Notes: generated by a model not told the origin, from the letters alone. Numbered from the stretch's first letter, positions 15,142-23,022 are shown. The stretch is DNA of 47,963 bases from Peptoniphilus_A hominis (GCF_040096015.1 NZ_JBBMFO010000014.1:1-47963); one strand, 5' to 3'. Translations and numbers: made by a program.

Positions 15142-15423
15142 ATGAAACTTAGACCACTTGACGATAAAATCGTCATCAAGAAAATTGAAAAAGAAGAAAC
15201 AACTGCTTCAGGCATAGTTCTTCCATCATCAGCCAAGGAAGAATCAAACATTGCAGAAGTTGTTGCAACGGGAAATAAGTTAGATACAGACGAAGACATG
15301 AAGGGTCTTGTAAAAGTTGGAGACAAGATTATTTTCTCAAAGTATGCAGGAAATGACATCGAACTTGACAAGGAAAAGTACACAATTATAAAATTCCAAG
15401 ATATCTTGGCAGTTATTGAATAA
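15142..15423 (+). CDS. groES: Co-chaperonin GroES
   Basis: GroES is the heptameric lid of the GroEL folding chamber in the cytosol. The 93-residue product starts MKLRPLDDKIVIKKIEKEE. It has the mobile loop ETTASGIVLPSSAKEESN at residues about 20-38 and the KYAGNDIELDKEKYTII segment near the end. AAGGAGG lies about 12 nt before the ATG. It is 11 nt upstream of groEL, with which it forms a CIRCE-controlled operon. Confidence 0.98.
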   Translation: MKLRPLDDKIVIKKIEKEETTASGIVLPSSAKEESNIAEVVATGNKLDTDEDMKGLVKVGDKIIFSKYAGNDIELDKEKYTIIKFQDILAVIE

Positions 15424-15434
15424 GGAGTGATAAC

Positions 15435-17057
15435 ATGGCAAAGGAAATTAAATTTTCAGAAGATGCTAGAAAAGGCTTAATAAAAGGAATAAATACTCTT
15501 GCTGATACAGTTAAGGTTACACTTGGACCTAAGGGCAGAAATGTAATTTTAGACAAGGAATATGGCACACCACTTATTACAAATGATGGTGTTACTATTG
15601 CAAGAGAAATTGAATGTGAAGATAAATTTGAAAACATGGGGGCACAACTTTTAAAGGAAGTTGCTACAAAGACTAATGATGTTGCAGGTGACGGCACAAC
15701 AACAGCTACTCTACTTGCTCAAGCAATTATTAGAGAAGGAATGAGAAACCTTGCAGCAGGTGCAAACCCAATGGTTCTACAAAAGGGAATTGAAAAGGCA
15801 GTGGAAAAAACTGTTGAAGAAATCAAAAACTTCTCTACAGAAGTTTCTTCAAAGGAAGCAATTGAACAAGTTGCATCAATTTCAGCTGCCAATGAACAAG
15901 TTGGAAAGCTCATCTCTGAAGCAATGGAAAAAGTTGGCAACGACGGTGTAATCACTGTTGAAGAATCAAAATCAATGGGGACAAGTCTTGATGTAGTTGA
16001 AGGTATGCAATTTGACAGGGGATACCTTTCTCCATACATGGTGACAGATTCTGACAAAATGGTTGCAGAATTAGAAGACCCATACATTTTAATTACAGAC
16101 AAAAAGATTTCAAATATACAAGAAATTTTGCCACTACTTGAACAAGTTCTTCAATCATCAAAACCACTTCTTATCATAGCAGATGACATTGATGGCGAAG
16201 CCCTAGCAACTCTAGTTGTAAACTCTCTAAGAGGAACACTAAATGTAGTTGGAGTAAAGGCTCCAGGCTATGGCGACAGAAGAAAAGATATGCTACAAGA
16301 TATAGCAATTTTAACTGGTGGACAAGTTGTATCATCTGATTTAGGTCAAGACCTTAAAGATGCAACAATTGATATGCTTGGCTCTGCATCAAAGGTAAGA
16401 GTAGAAAAAGATCTTACAGTTATAGTAAATGGTGCAGGGGAAAAATCTGAACTTGAAAACAGAATTTCCCACATTAAAAATCAAATAGAAGAATCAGATT
16501 CAGAATTTGACAAGGAAAAATTACAAGAAAGACTTGCAAAACTTTCTGGCGGAGTTGCAGTAATCCAAGTAGGAGCAGCAACAGAAGTTGAACTTAAAGA
16601 AAGAAAGCTAAGAATCGAAGATGCCCTTGCAGCAACAAGAGCAGCAGTAGAAGAAGGAATTGTAGCTGGCGGTGGAACAGTACTAATCGACTCAATAGAC
16701 GCAGTAGCAAAAGTAGTTGACGAATTAGAAGGCGACGAAAAAACTGGCGCCAATATAATCCTTAAGGCATTAGAAGAACCACTAAGACAAATAGCAGAAA
16801 ACGCAGGACTAGAAGGTTCAGTAATAGTAGAACATGTAAAGACAAAAGAAGCTGGCATTGGCTTTGACGCATATAGGTCAGAATATGTAGACATGAAAAA
16901 GGCTGGAATTGTTGACCCAACAAAAGTAACAAGATCAGCCCTACAAAACGCAGCAAGCGTAGCATCAATGATCTTGACAACAGAAGCAGCAGTAGCAAAC
17001 ATAAAAGAAGACGCACCAGCAATGCCTCCAATGAATCCAGGCATGGGTATGATGTAA
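15435..17057 (+). CDS. groEL: Chaperonin GroEL
   Basis: GroEL is the 14-mer chaperonin that folds cytosolic proteins with ATP. At 540 residues it has family length. Visible blocks are VKVTLGPKGRNVILDK near residue 26, the ATP-binding GDGTTTATLLAQ near 86, KAPGYGDRRKDML near 276, and VEEGIVAGGG near 408. The C-terminus is methionine- and glycine-rich (PPMNPGMGMM), like the GGM tail. The start ATG follows AAGGAG. The stop is followed at once by the unusual structured repeat region. Confidence 0.98.
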   Translation: MAKEIKFSEDARKGLIKGINTLADTVKVTLGPKGRNVILDKEYGTPLITNDGVTIAREIECEDKFENMGAQLLKEVATKTNDVAGDGTTTATLLAQAIIREGMRNLAAGANPMVLQKGIEKAVEKTVEEIKNFSTEVSSKEAIEQVASISAANEQVGKLISEAMEKVGNDGVITVEESKSMGTSLDVVEGMQFDRGYLSPYMVTDSDKMVAELEDPYILITDKKISNIQEILPLLEQVLQSSKPLLIIADDIDGEALATLVVNSLRGTLNVVGVKAPGYGDRRKDMLQDIAILTGGQVVSSDLGQDLKDATIDMLGSASKVRVEKDLTVIVNGAGEKSELENRISHIKNQIEESDSEFDKEKLQERLAKLSGGVAVIQVGAATEVELKERKLRIEDALAATRAAVEEGIVAGGGTVLIDSIDAVAKVVDELEGDEKTGANIILKALEEPLRQIAENAGLEGSVIVEHVKTKEAGIGFDAYRSEYVDMKKAGIVDPTKVTRSALQNAASVASMILTTEAAVANIKEDAPAMPPMNPGMGMM

Positions 17058-17066
17058 TTAATGGTA

Positions 17067-17257
17067 GTCTCAATCGCGACGAGTCACGATTGAGACGGTC
17101 TTCAAGCTGAAGGCGACTGAAAGGAGCCTGAAGCTATGAAGAACCTTATCCAGCGAACGAAAAAATGTGACCGAATAGGGAACATTTTTGAGTGAGTCGG
17201 AGTTGGATATATAGAAAAAACCTAAAAAGGCAGTCATAAAGTTGACTGCCTTTTTTT
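17067..17257 (+). ncRNA. Structured 3' region of groESL or separate small RNA
   Basis: Three consecutive helices then a terminator are visible. A perfect 10-bp stem joins 17067-17076 with 17087-17096. A long interrupted stem (17097-17114 with 17126-17145) contains AGGC/GCCT and AGCT/AGCT helices around a tandem GA/GA mismatch. An 8-bp stem joins 17161-17168 with 17182-17189 around a 13-nt loop. The terminator at 17229-17257 ends it. No ORF fits. It could be a processed 3' UTR RNA or an independent transcript; no promoter was recognised. Confidence 0.45.
17229..17257 (+). terminator. Terminator after groESL, repeat copy 1
   Basis: GGCAGTCA (17229-17236) pairs with TGACTGCC (17243-17250), loop of 6, followed by seven T residues. 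It is the first of three successive terminators. Confidence 0.85.
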
Positions 17258-17355
17258 ATCTTCACACTGAAGCTTATCCAGCGAACGAAGACGATGCGAC
17301 CGAATAGGGAGCATTTTCAAGCGAGTCGGATTGTAAATCAAGAAACAACCTAAAA

Positions 17356-17390
17356 AAAGACAGTCACAAAAAGCGGCTGTCTTTTTCTTT
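17356..17390 (+). terminator. Terminator in repeat copy 2
   Basis: AAAGACAG plus two more pairs (17356-17365) pair with 17375-17384, followed by a T-rich run. It occupies the same place in repeat copy 2 as the hairpin at 17229 does in copy 1. Confidence 0.75.
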
Positions 17391-17450
17391 TGTCCTCACA
17401 CTGAAACCAAGCTAGTCGGATATCTTAAAACAAATTGAATAAAAAACAAA

Positions 17451-17478
17451 AAGTAGTCTTAAAACCACAAGACTACTT
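17451..17478. terminator. Bidirectional terminator
   Basis: AAGTAGTCTT (17451-17460) pairs perfectly with AAGACTACTT (17469-17478). A-rich sequence on the left and T-rich on the right let it work in both directions. It can close the minus-strand gene at 17500 and the third repeat unit. Confidence 0.75.
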
Positions 17479-17499
17479 TCTTTATCTTTCATATAAATT

Positions 17500-18033
17500 T
17501 TAAAACATCCAAGGTAAAAATATAGCCCCAACTTTTTCCACATGATCAAGGGATTTAGATTCACTTAAAGAGGAAAAAGATGCATCAATCATTCTTCCCA
17601 TATCCTTTATATCCAAATTTGGTCTTTCCAAAGGCCCCTCATTTAAGTTTCCTAAAATATCGTAGACCAAACTTTTTCCATCACTTTCGATTTTTACATG
17701 AACAATTCCTTGGAAGCCTTCACCTTCAGTTTCTATGGAGACATCTTTTAAAGGACCTATTTTCTGGTTTTCTATATCAAAAATCAAGCACAAATCAAAT
17801 TCATTAGACTTACTCTCAGAAAATATTCTTTTTTTCAATAAGTAGTAACCATCTTGGTAATTTTTTTCCTTGTATATTTTAAAGTCGCCCTTGTCATCAC
17901 TTTTATATATTCTCGTGTCGGAACTTAGTTTTCTCGGACTTGTTGAATTTTCTTTTAAATTGTTATTTTGTGAAAAATATATTAGCCCGCCAATTAAAAA
18001 TATTGCAAGAAAAACTATTAAAAATTTTTTCAT
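17500..18033 (-). CDS. Uncharacterised membrane-anchored protein
   Basis: I do not recognise this 177-residue protein. Residues 1-20 form a signal anchor (KKFLIVFLAIFLIGGLIYF) with no lipobox cysteine, so it is probably an anchored extracellular protein. The rest is hydrophilic and mixed alpha/beta, ending LDHVEKVGAIFLPWMF. The ATG at 18033 follows AGGAGGT at ideal spacing, and a promoter lies upstream (18064-18092). It is transcribed divergently from gloB and ends at the bidirectional hairpin at 17451, so it is a single-gene unit. Confidence 0.75.
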   Translation of the reverse strand: MKKFLIVFLAIFLIGGLIYFSQNNNLKENSTSPRKLSSDTRIYKSDDKGDFKIYKEKNYQDGYYLLKKRIFSESKSNEFDLCLIFDIENQKIGPLKDVSIETEGEGFQGIVHVKIESDGKSLVYDILGNLNEGPLERPNLDIKDMGRMIDASFSSLSESKSLDHVEKVGAIFLPWMF

Positions 18034-18063
18034 ATTGACCTCCTAATATCCTTTATTAATTTT

Positions 18064-18092
18064 ATTATAGCAGGCAAATAAATCTTTAGCAA
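18064..18092 (-). promoter_or_regulatory. Promoter of the anchored-protein gene
   Basis: On the minus strand TTGCTA and TATAAT are separated by 17 bp. The start would lie about 25 nt before the AGGAGG of the gene at 17500-18033. Confidence 0.65.
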
Positions 18093-18159
18093 AATTTCTT
18101 TATCACCATATCATTGTTTAAATCACACCAATAAGAGTATGTATATTAAGAGGTGTTTT

Positions 18160-18849
18160 ATGTTTATTAATTATATTAAAGCTTTTAATGACAATTATAT
18201 CTGGGTTATGGAAAAGAATGGCAAGGTCCTTGTTGTGGATCCTGGCGATGCTGGCCCTGTCATAGATTATTTGAAGGATAAAAATCTCGACTACATTCTT
18301 TTAACTCACAAGCACATGGACCATGTGGGCGGCGTTAAAGAACTTAAAAATAAATACGGTGCGAAAGTCTACGGCCCCCTTGAAACAAAAGAATATAACG
18401 ACTTTACTTTAAGTGAGGCTGATGAATTTGAAGTCATGAGTGAAAACTTTAAAGTTATTTTAACTGGAGGACACACAGAAGACCATATTTCCTATTTAGT
18501 TGAAGACAAATTATTTTGTGGAGATGCCCTTTTCCTTGCAGGCTGCGGCAGAGTCTTTACTAAGGACTACAAAAAAGCCTATGAGGGACTAAATAAGTTA
18601 AAGGGCTTAGATGAAGACACTTTAGTTTACCCAGCTCACGAATATTCTCTTGCCAATTTAAAATTTGCAAGGTCTGTCATTTCAAATGAGGACTTAGACA
18701 GAGAATATGAAAGAGTAAAAAAACTGCGTGAAGAAGATAAGATCACCCTTCCATCAAGCATAGGCAAGGAGAAAAAAATAAATCCCTTCTTCTTGGCAAG
18801 GGACTTAGATGAATTTATACAATATAGAAATAAAAAGGATAATTTTTAA
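18160..18849 (+). CDS. gloB: Hydroxyacylglutathione hydrolase-like metallo-hydrolase (glyoxalase II)
   Basis: Glyoxalase II type enzymes hydrolyse S-lactoyl-thiol adducts formed during methylglyoxal detoxification. The metal site is evident: THKHMDHVGG near residue 55, then GGHTEDHISY, FCGDALFLAGCGR and PAHEYSLANL. These match the dinuclear metallo-beta-lactamase fold, and the C-terminal helical region fits glyoxalase II (229 residues). The start is ATG 18160 with AGAGGTG upstream; an in-frame codon at 18139 lacks a site. The thiol used by this organism is unknown, so the true substrate is inference. Confidence 0.85.
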   Translation: MFINYIKAFNDNYIWVMEKNGKVLVVDPGDAGPVIDYLKDKNLDYILLTHKHMDHVGGVKELKNKYGAKVYGPLETKEYNDFTLSEADEFEVMSENFKVILTGGHTEDHISYLVEDKLFCGDALFLAGCGRVFTKDYKKAYEGLNKLKGLDEDTLVYPAHEYSLANLKFARSVISNEDLDREYERVKKLREEDKITLPSSIGKEKKINPFFLARDLDEFIQYRNKKDNF

Positions 18850-18854
18850 AGAGA

Positions 18855-18895
18855 AAGCTCTGGGTCATAAGCTGATCCAGAGCTTAATTTTTTAT
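18855..18895 (+). terminator. Terminator after gloB
   Basis: AAGCTCTGG (18855-18863) pairs with CCAGAGCTT (18877-18885), with extra inner pairs TCA/TGA, followed by AATTTTTT. It overlaps the 3' end of the convergent gene at 18892 and may serve both. Confidence 0.8.
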
Positions 18896-19467
18896 TTATT
18901 TAATTCTTTTTCTATTTTATTTAACAAATCTTCTGGTATAGGGTTTTCTTCACTATACTTAGGATAATCTATATCCTTGCAGAAAACGTAAATATATTCT
19001 TCTAAACTAGGTGCAGAAGAAAGAGGGTTAGTAATAGAGCGACATTGTTTCTTAAAATTATAATCATGTATTTTTGATAAAATATTACTTTGGTTAGAGG
19101 AATCTGTAATAATTAAGTCTGGATAGACTTCAAAAATTACATCTGTATCTGGATTTTTTTCGCTTCCAACAATTTTTGCATCTGGATAAAGATCCTTTGC
19201 TTCTTCTACTGTTCCACCAACATTTTCGTAGCCAATTTCTTTTAAGATAATAGCAATATTTTTTGTTAGTGGGACAATATTATACTTTTCCTCAATTTGA
19301 TTATCTTGATTTTCCTTTGCTGAAGATTCCTCTTTTTCAACTTTTTCATTTTGAATAGAATTTTCCGGTGCTTCTTGGTTAGAATTTGCACTTTCGCTAT
19401 TTGTTTTTTTACAACCACTAAAAATTAAGGGAATCGTCAATAAAATAATGAGATATTTCTTTTTCAT
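18892..19467 (-). CDS. Short lipoprotein resembling an iron/B12-type substrate-binding protein
   Basis: The 191-residue product has a lipoprotein signal peptide with lipobox FSGC at residues 16-19, then an acidic linker. A domain follows with VPLTKNIAIILKEIGYE, AKIVGSEKNPDTDVIFEVYP and PDLIITDSSNQ. That pattern resembles the N-terminal lobe of helical-backbone binding proteins (BtuF/FepB type), which usually run about 300 residues. The second lobe is missing, and no permease or ATPase lies nearby. The start is ATG 19467 after AGGAGG; a longer in-frame start at 19488 is unlikely. It may be a degraded or specialised binding protein. Confidence 0.7.
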   Translation of the reverse strand: MKKKYLIILLTIPLIFSGCKKTNSESANSNQEAPENSIQNEKVEKEESSAKENQDNQIEEKYNIVPLTKNIAIILKEIGYENVGGTVEEAKDLYPDAKIVGSEKNPDTDVIFEVYPDLIITDSSNQSNILSKIHDYNFKKQCRSITNPLSSAPSLEEYIYVFCKDIDYPKYSEENPIPEDLLNKIEKELNK

Positions 19468-19592
19468 AATCTTACCTCCTAAACTCACAAACTATACTTT
19501 ACTATAATAACATAATATCACACAAAAAAAACACGCAAGAGGATATTTTTTAAAATTTAAAATTTTAGAGAATATAAAATAAATTGTAGGGC

Positions 19593-19623
19593 AAAAAAAG
19601 TGCTGGCAAAAATGCCAACACTT
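19593..19623 (-). terminator. Terminator after the NSS transporter
   Basis: On the minus strand AAGTG and TGGCA arms pair around a short loop (19598-19623), followed by seven T residues. It closes the tryptophanase-transporter operon, and a T-run on the plus side may make it bidirectional. Confidence 0.8.
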
Positions 19624-19643
19624 AATTTTTTTATTAAATTATA

Positions 19644-20984
19644 TCAACCGATACCGCCAAATTTTGCGCCTGCTATTAGGGCGATTATGGCAGCTGTTAC
19701 ATATACATATTTTGCAAGTGGATAATACCATCCGCCGATTTCTTTTCCATGACCTTGACTAACTGCAGAGATTACATAATCTTTTCCTGCAACCCATAAG
19801 AACATTATGCCTGCAAGGGCTGCTCCAAGTGGGCAGATGTAAATGGAAACTACATCCATCCAACCGCCGACTATAGCTTGAATAAATATAGCTACGATAC
19901 AACCAATTATATGAATAGTTGTAGTTGCAATTGGTCTTGAAAAATTAAATTGTTCTTGCAAATAGGCAACTGGTGCTTCGTAAAGATTTATTATTGAAGA
20001 TACGCCTGCGAAAAGTACACAGATGTAGAAAATAATACCAATGATTCTACCAACAGCCATGCCATTAAATACATTTACTAGGTAAATAAACATTAGTCCA
20101 GGACCACCAGTATCAAGGGGTGCATTTGCTGTTGCCATGGCAGGGATAATTACAAAGGCTGCAAGTAGAGCTGCTAGAGTATCAAAGACTGCAACATTTC
20201 TTGCAGAGGATGGAATGCTTTCGTTTTTAGGTAAATAGGAGCCGTAAATTACTGTTCCATTTCCAGCAACTGATAGGGAGAAGAAGGCTTGTCCAAAGGC
20301 AAAAATCCAAACTTTAGGATCCTTTAAGCCTTCAGGGTTTACTGTGAAGATGTATTTATATCCATTGCTTGCACCTGGAAGGGTGAAGATGTAAATTGCA
20401 AGTCCTACAAATAAAACAAAGAGGACAGGCATCATAATTTTGTTTGCCTTTTCGATTCCACCAGATACTCCCATTACCATAATGGCAAAGCTTGCAATAA
20501 TTGCTATAACGACCCAAATATTTGCGCCAAAGGCAGAGGCTGTTTGTCCAAAAGTTCCGCCAATTACATCCATGTCTTGACCCATAGCATAAAGTCCGCC
20601 TGATAATGAAAGGAAAGTGTACTTAAAAATCCAACCCATTACACAAGTGTAACCTATGGCTAGGGCAAGGGAGCCTAATACTGGTATAAGTCCAATTATT
20701 TCGCCAAGTTTTCTATTATTCCATCTTAATTCTGTGCATTTTCCAAAGGCGCCAACGGGACCAGCTTCAGCTGATCTTCCCAGTGCCATTTCAGAAATTA
20801 CTCCAGTTGAGCCTATAAGAGTTACAAATATTATATATGGAATTAAAAAAGTCATTCCACCATAGGTAGAAACCATTATAGGGAATCGCCAAATATTACC
20901 CATACCAACTGCAGAGCCTATACAAGCAAGTATAAAACCCCATTTACTTTTAAAACCATCACGAGCTTTTAAGTTATTATCCAT
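19644..20984 (-). CDS. Sodium-dependent NSS-family transporter, probably for tryptophan
   Basis: This 446-residue membrane protein belongs to the neurotransmitter:sodium symporter (LeuT) family. The family signature GSAVGMGNIWRFP is at residues about 24-36, followed by many hydrophobic segments (about 11-12). Such symporters import amino acids with Na+. Being the second gene of the tryptophanase operon, it most likely supplies tryptophan (a TnaT role), which is inference from context. The start at ATG 20984 has AAGGAG at proper spacing; the ATG two codons upstream is too close to that site. A hairpin (21005-21024) lies in the gap to tnaA. Confidence 0.88.
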   Translation of the reverse strand: MDNNLKARDGFKSKWGFILACIGSAVGMGNIWRFPIMVSTYGGMTFLIPYIIFVTLIGSTGVISEMALGRSAEAGPVGAFGKCTELRWNNRKLGEIIGLIPVLGSLALAIGYTCVMGWIFKYTFLSLSGGLYAMGQDMDVIGGTFGQTASAFGANIWVVIAIIASFAIMVMGVSGGIEKANKIMMPVLFVLFVGLAIYIFTLPGASNGYKYIFTVNPEGLKDPKVWIFAFGQAFFSLSVAGNGTVIYGSYLPKNESIPSSARNVAVFDTLAALLAAFVIIPAMATANAPLDTGGPGLMFIYLVNVFNGMAVGRIIGIIFYICVLFAGVSSIINLYEAPVAYLQEQFNFSRPIATTTIHIIGCIVAIFIQAIVGGWMDVVSIYICPLGAALAGIMFLWVAGKDYVISAVSQGHGKEIGGWYYPLAKYVYVTAAIIALIAGAKFGGIG

Positions 20985-21004
20985 AGTCATTCTCCTTAAT
21001 AGGC

Positions 21005-21024
21005 TAGCCCCTCTTGCAAGGAGC
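21005..21024 (-). other. Intercistronic hairpin between tnaA and the transporter
   Basis: On the minus strand AGCTCCTT pairs with AAGAGGGGCT around a GCAA-like loop, with two wobble pairs. No T-run follows, so it probably affects mRNA stability or coupling rather than termination. Confidence 0.4.
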
Positions 21025-21055
21025 TTTTCTTAATGTTAAATTAAAAAATTAAAAC

Positions 21056-22699
21056 TTATTTTTCATCTTCAGAAGGTTCATAAGTTTCAAGGAAGGCGTG
21101 GAAGTGACGCATTGGAAGGTTCTTGCCTTTTACTATTCTAATATTAGGAATAGTAGCACGGTCTTCGTAAAGAGCCTTTACAGCTGCAATTACATAATCC
21201 ATGTGTTCCTTTGAAAGTTGACTTCTGTTTACTGCGAAACGAACTACATTGGCTACTTCAGCTTGTTGTTCTGGAGTCTTTAGGTCATATTCCATTGAAT
21301 AGTTGCCTAGTTCTGCAGTTCTAATTCCATAACGTCTAATTAATTCAACAGAGAAACCTTGACCAGCAAAAGTTTCTGGTCCTCTCTTGTTGTCGAAAAA
21401 TTCGTCCATGTTGATGTAAACACCGTGACCACCAGCAGGAAGTACAACGCCCTTTACGCCAGCCTTGTAGAAGCCTTGTGCAAGGTATTCACATTGTTTA
21501 ACACGGGCATCAAGATAATCAAACTTAGCTGCTTCATAAAGTCCAGCAGCAAGTGCCATAATATCTCTACCACTCATTCCACCGTAGGAGTCATTGCCGT
21601 AAGAAGAAATTTGTTTAACCTTTAAAAGAATTCCTACATCAGTTTTAACTGATCCATCTTCGTTAAAGTCAGAGAATTTCTTCCAGAATAATCCCTTATC
21701 TCTAAAGGCAAGAACGCCACCCATGTTTGCGTGTCCGTCTTTTTTAAGAGATGCAGTAAAACCGTCGCAATAAGAGAACATTTCCTTTGCAATTTCTGGG
21801 ATTGATTTATCAGCATAGCCTTCTTCATTAACTTTTATGAAGTAAGCATTTTCTGCCCATCTTGCAGCATCAAACATATAAGGAATTTCATATTTGTGAG
21901 CAATTCTTGAACATTCTCTCATGTTTGCCATGGAAACTGGTTGACCACAAACTGTGTTGTTAGTAATAGTTGTATAAATTAGAGGAACATTTTCTGGTCC
22001 CAATTTTTCAATTAATTCTTCCAACTTTTCTGTGTCCATGTTGCCCTTAAATGGATTCTTTTCATAGTGACCATTTTCAGGAACTTCCCACAAAAGTTCT
22101 TTATTGTATAAATTTCTTGGTATAGAACCCATTTGCTTGATATTTCCTTCAGTTGTGTCAAAGTGTCCATTAGAAGGAATTGTGTAAGTCTTTCCAGGTT
22201 CTCTTCCATTTAAAATATTTCTAACAAGTTCAAATAAAACTGATTCAGCTGCACGACCTTGTTGGATGATAAAAGTATTAGGTCTTTCCATTTGAGCAGA
22301 TCCACCGTTAAATAGTCCACCTTCGTATTCACAAAGGTAAACTTCGTTCATCATCTTTTCAACATCGTCGCAGTCAGTTCTTACAAGGTCAATAATTCTC
22401 TTTTGATCGTCGCCTCTTTCGAAGACATCTCTAAAGGTATCTAAGAGAACATAGTAGCCCTTGTTTCTTCCATAAGATTCATCACCCAAAAACATTGCAG
22501 ACCATTGAACATCTGTCATGGCAGTAGTTCCTGAGTCAGATAACATATCGATAGTTAACATTCCTGCAGGGAAGGCAAATTCATTGTAGTGAGTAGCCTT
22601 AAGAGCTCTTTCTCTTTGTTCCACAGTTACATTAGGAATATTCTTTGTAACATAAGTGTAGGAATGTGGTGTAGGTACATCTAATTGATACTTTTTCAT
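21056..22699 (-). CDS. tnaA: Tryptophanase, long form
   Basis: Tryptophanase is a PLP enzyme that splits tryptophan into indole, pyruvate and ammonia. The beta-eliminating lyase fold is clear: GGSAQMERPNTFIIQQGRAA near residue 132, SNGHFDTTEGN, PVSMANMRE, FDAARWAENAYFIK, and the PLP-lysine block SLKKDGHANMGG with Lys320. At 547 residues it exceeds E. coli TnaA (471) and tyrosine phenol-lyase (456). About 50 extra residues lie before the PLP lysine and the rest after it. GGAGG precedes the ATG. Transporter linkage favours tryptophan; tyrosine phenol-lyase remains possible. Confidence 0.82.
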   Translation of the reverse strand: MKKYQLDVPTPHSYTYVTKNIPNVTVEQRERALKATHYNEFAFPAGMLTIDMLSDSGTTAMTDVQWSAMFLGDESYGRNKGYYVLLDTFRDVFERGDDQKRIIDLVRTDCDDVEKMMNEVYLCEYEGGLFNGGSAQMERPNTFIIQQGRAAESVLFELVRNILNGREPGKTYTIPSNGHFDTTEGNIKQMGSIPRNLYNKELLWEVPENGHYEKNPFKGNMDTEKLEELIEKLGPENVPLIYTTITNNTVCGQPVSMANMRECSRIAHKYEIPYMFDAARWAENAYFIKVNEEGYADKSIPEIAKEMFSYCDGFTASLKKDGHANMGGVLAFRDKGLFWKKFSDFNEDGSVKTDVGILLKVKQISSYGNDSYGGMSGRDIMALAAGLYEAAKFDYLDARVKQCEYLAQGFYKAGVKGVVLPAGGHGVYINMDEFFDNKRGPETFAGQGFSVELIRRYGIRTAELGNYSMEYDLKTPEQQAEVANVVRFAVNRSQLSKEHMDYVIAAVKALYEDRATIPNIRIVKGKNLPMRHFHAFLETYEPSEDEK

Positions 22700-22730
22700 A
22701 AAAAACCTCCATATAAAAATAAAAAAAGTT

Positions 22731-22858
22731 ATAGAGGAACCCCGGTCATCGACAAAAATCGACTAGCGGACAGTATCCCATAGAGAACCCCGGTTATCAA
22801 AATTTTAAATTTTCTTTATTGATGAGCGGTCAGAACTCCAAGATAATATGTATTATCT
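22731..22858 (-). promoter_or_regulatory. Tandem structured RNA elements in the tnaA leader
   Basis: The leader between the promoter and tnaA begins with a hairpin (22841-22858). Two copies of one element follow, A (22780-22839) and B (22731-22779). Each reads CUG(A/U)CCGCU, a 5-bp stem, then ACCGGGGUUC and CUCUAU. The stem is AUCAA/UUGAU in A and GUCGA/UCGAU in B, so one pair switches from A-U to G-C. A T-rich run and then the ribosome binding site follow copy B. The tandem arrangement recalls double riboswitches, but it fits no class that I know. Confidence 0.65.
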
Positions 22859-22865
22859 AAGAAAT

Positions 22866-22894
22866 AGTTTACATTACCAATTTATCAAAGTCAA
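22866..22894 (-). promoter_or_regulatory. tnaA promoter
   Basis: On the minus strand TTGACT and TAAACT are separated by 17 bp, giving a start near 22859 and a leader of about 160 nt. The leader contains the hairpin and both tandem elements, and it fills most of the 323-bp gap between tnaA and the next gene. Confidence 0.75.
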
Positions 22895-22939
22895 TAATAG
22901 AAGTTTAGTGGTAAATAAATTTTTAAGGACGCTAATAAT

Positions 22940-22968
22940 TTGAAATATTAAATTAAAAAAGTTAAAAT
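22940..22968 (+). promoter_or_regulatory. Promoter of the small membrane protein gene
   Basis: TTGAAA (22940-22945) and TAAAAT (22963-22968) have a 17-bp spacer. The start would be near 22975, about 35 nt before the AAAGGAG of the gene at 23023. Confidence 0.6.
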
Positions 22969-23022
22969 AACTAAGAGAAATTTGGACAAAATTTTTGTAA
23001 ATCTTTAAAAAGGAGAATACAT

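Larger units (their letters stand above)
17144..17421 (+). repeat. Tandem structured repeat, two full and one eroded copy
   Basis: Two copies of about 128 bp (17144-17271, 17273-17400) share CTTATCCAGCGAACGA, the loop GACCGAATAGGGA, AGTCGGA and TCACACTGAA, and each carries its own terminator hairpin. A third unit, starting in the TCACACTGAA block near 17396 and reaching 17421, has lost its middle but keeps TAGTCGGA and is also followed by a hairpin. The small stem around the loop changes from T-A (17168/17182) in copy 1 to C-G (17297/17311) in copy 2. That is a compensatory change suggesting selection on RNA structure. Together with the three hairpins it fills 17058-17499. Confidence 0.8.

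Noticed and set aside
16481..17044. 187-codon antisense ORF in groEL
   Set aside because: It is the mirror of the strongly codon-biased groEL frame, has a Ser/Thr/Ala-rich sequence with no recognised domain, and lacks a ribosome binding site.
17580..17807. 75-codon plus-strand ORF opposite the anchored-protein gene
   Set aside because: It has no ribosome binding site and is antisense to a gene with a clear start, signal anchor and promoter.
22731..22839. T-box, glycine, THF, ZTP or preQ1 riboswitch upstream of tnaA
   Set aside because: The GGTGGTACCGCG T-box sequence and the consensus cores of the other classes that I can recall are not present; only the tandem layout is reminiscent of glycine riboswitches.
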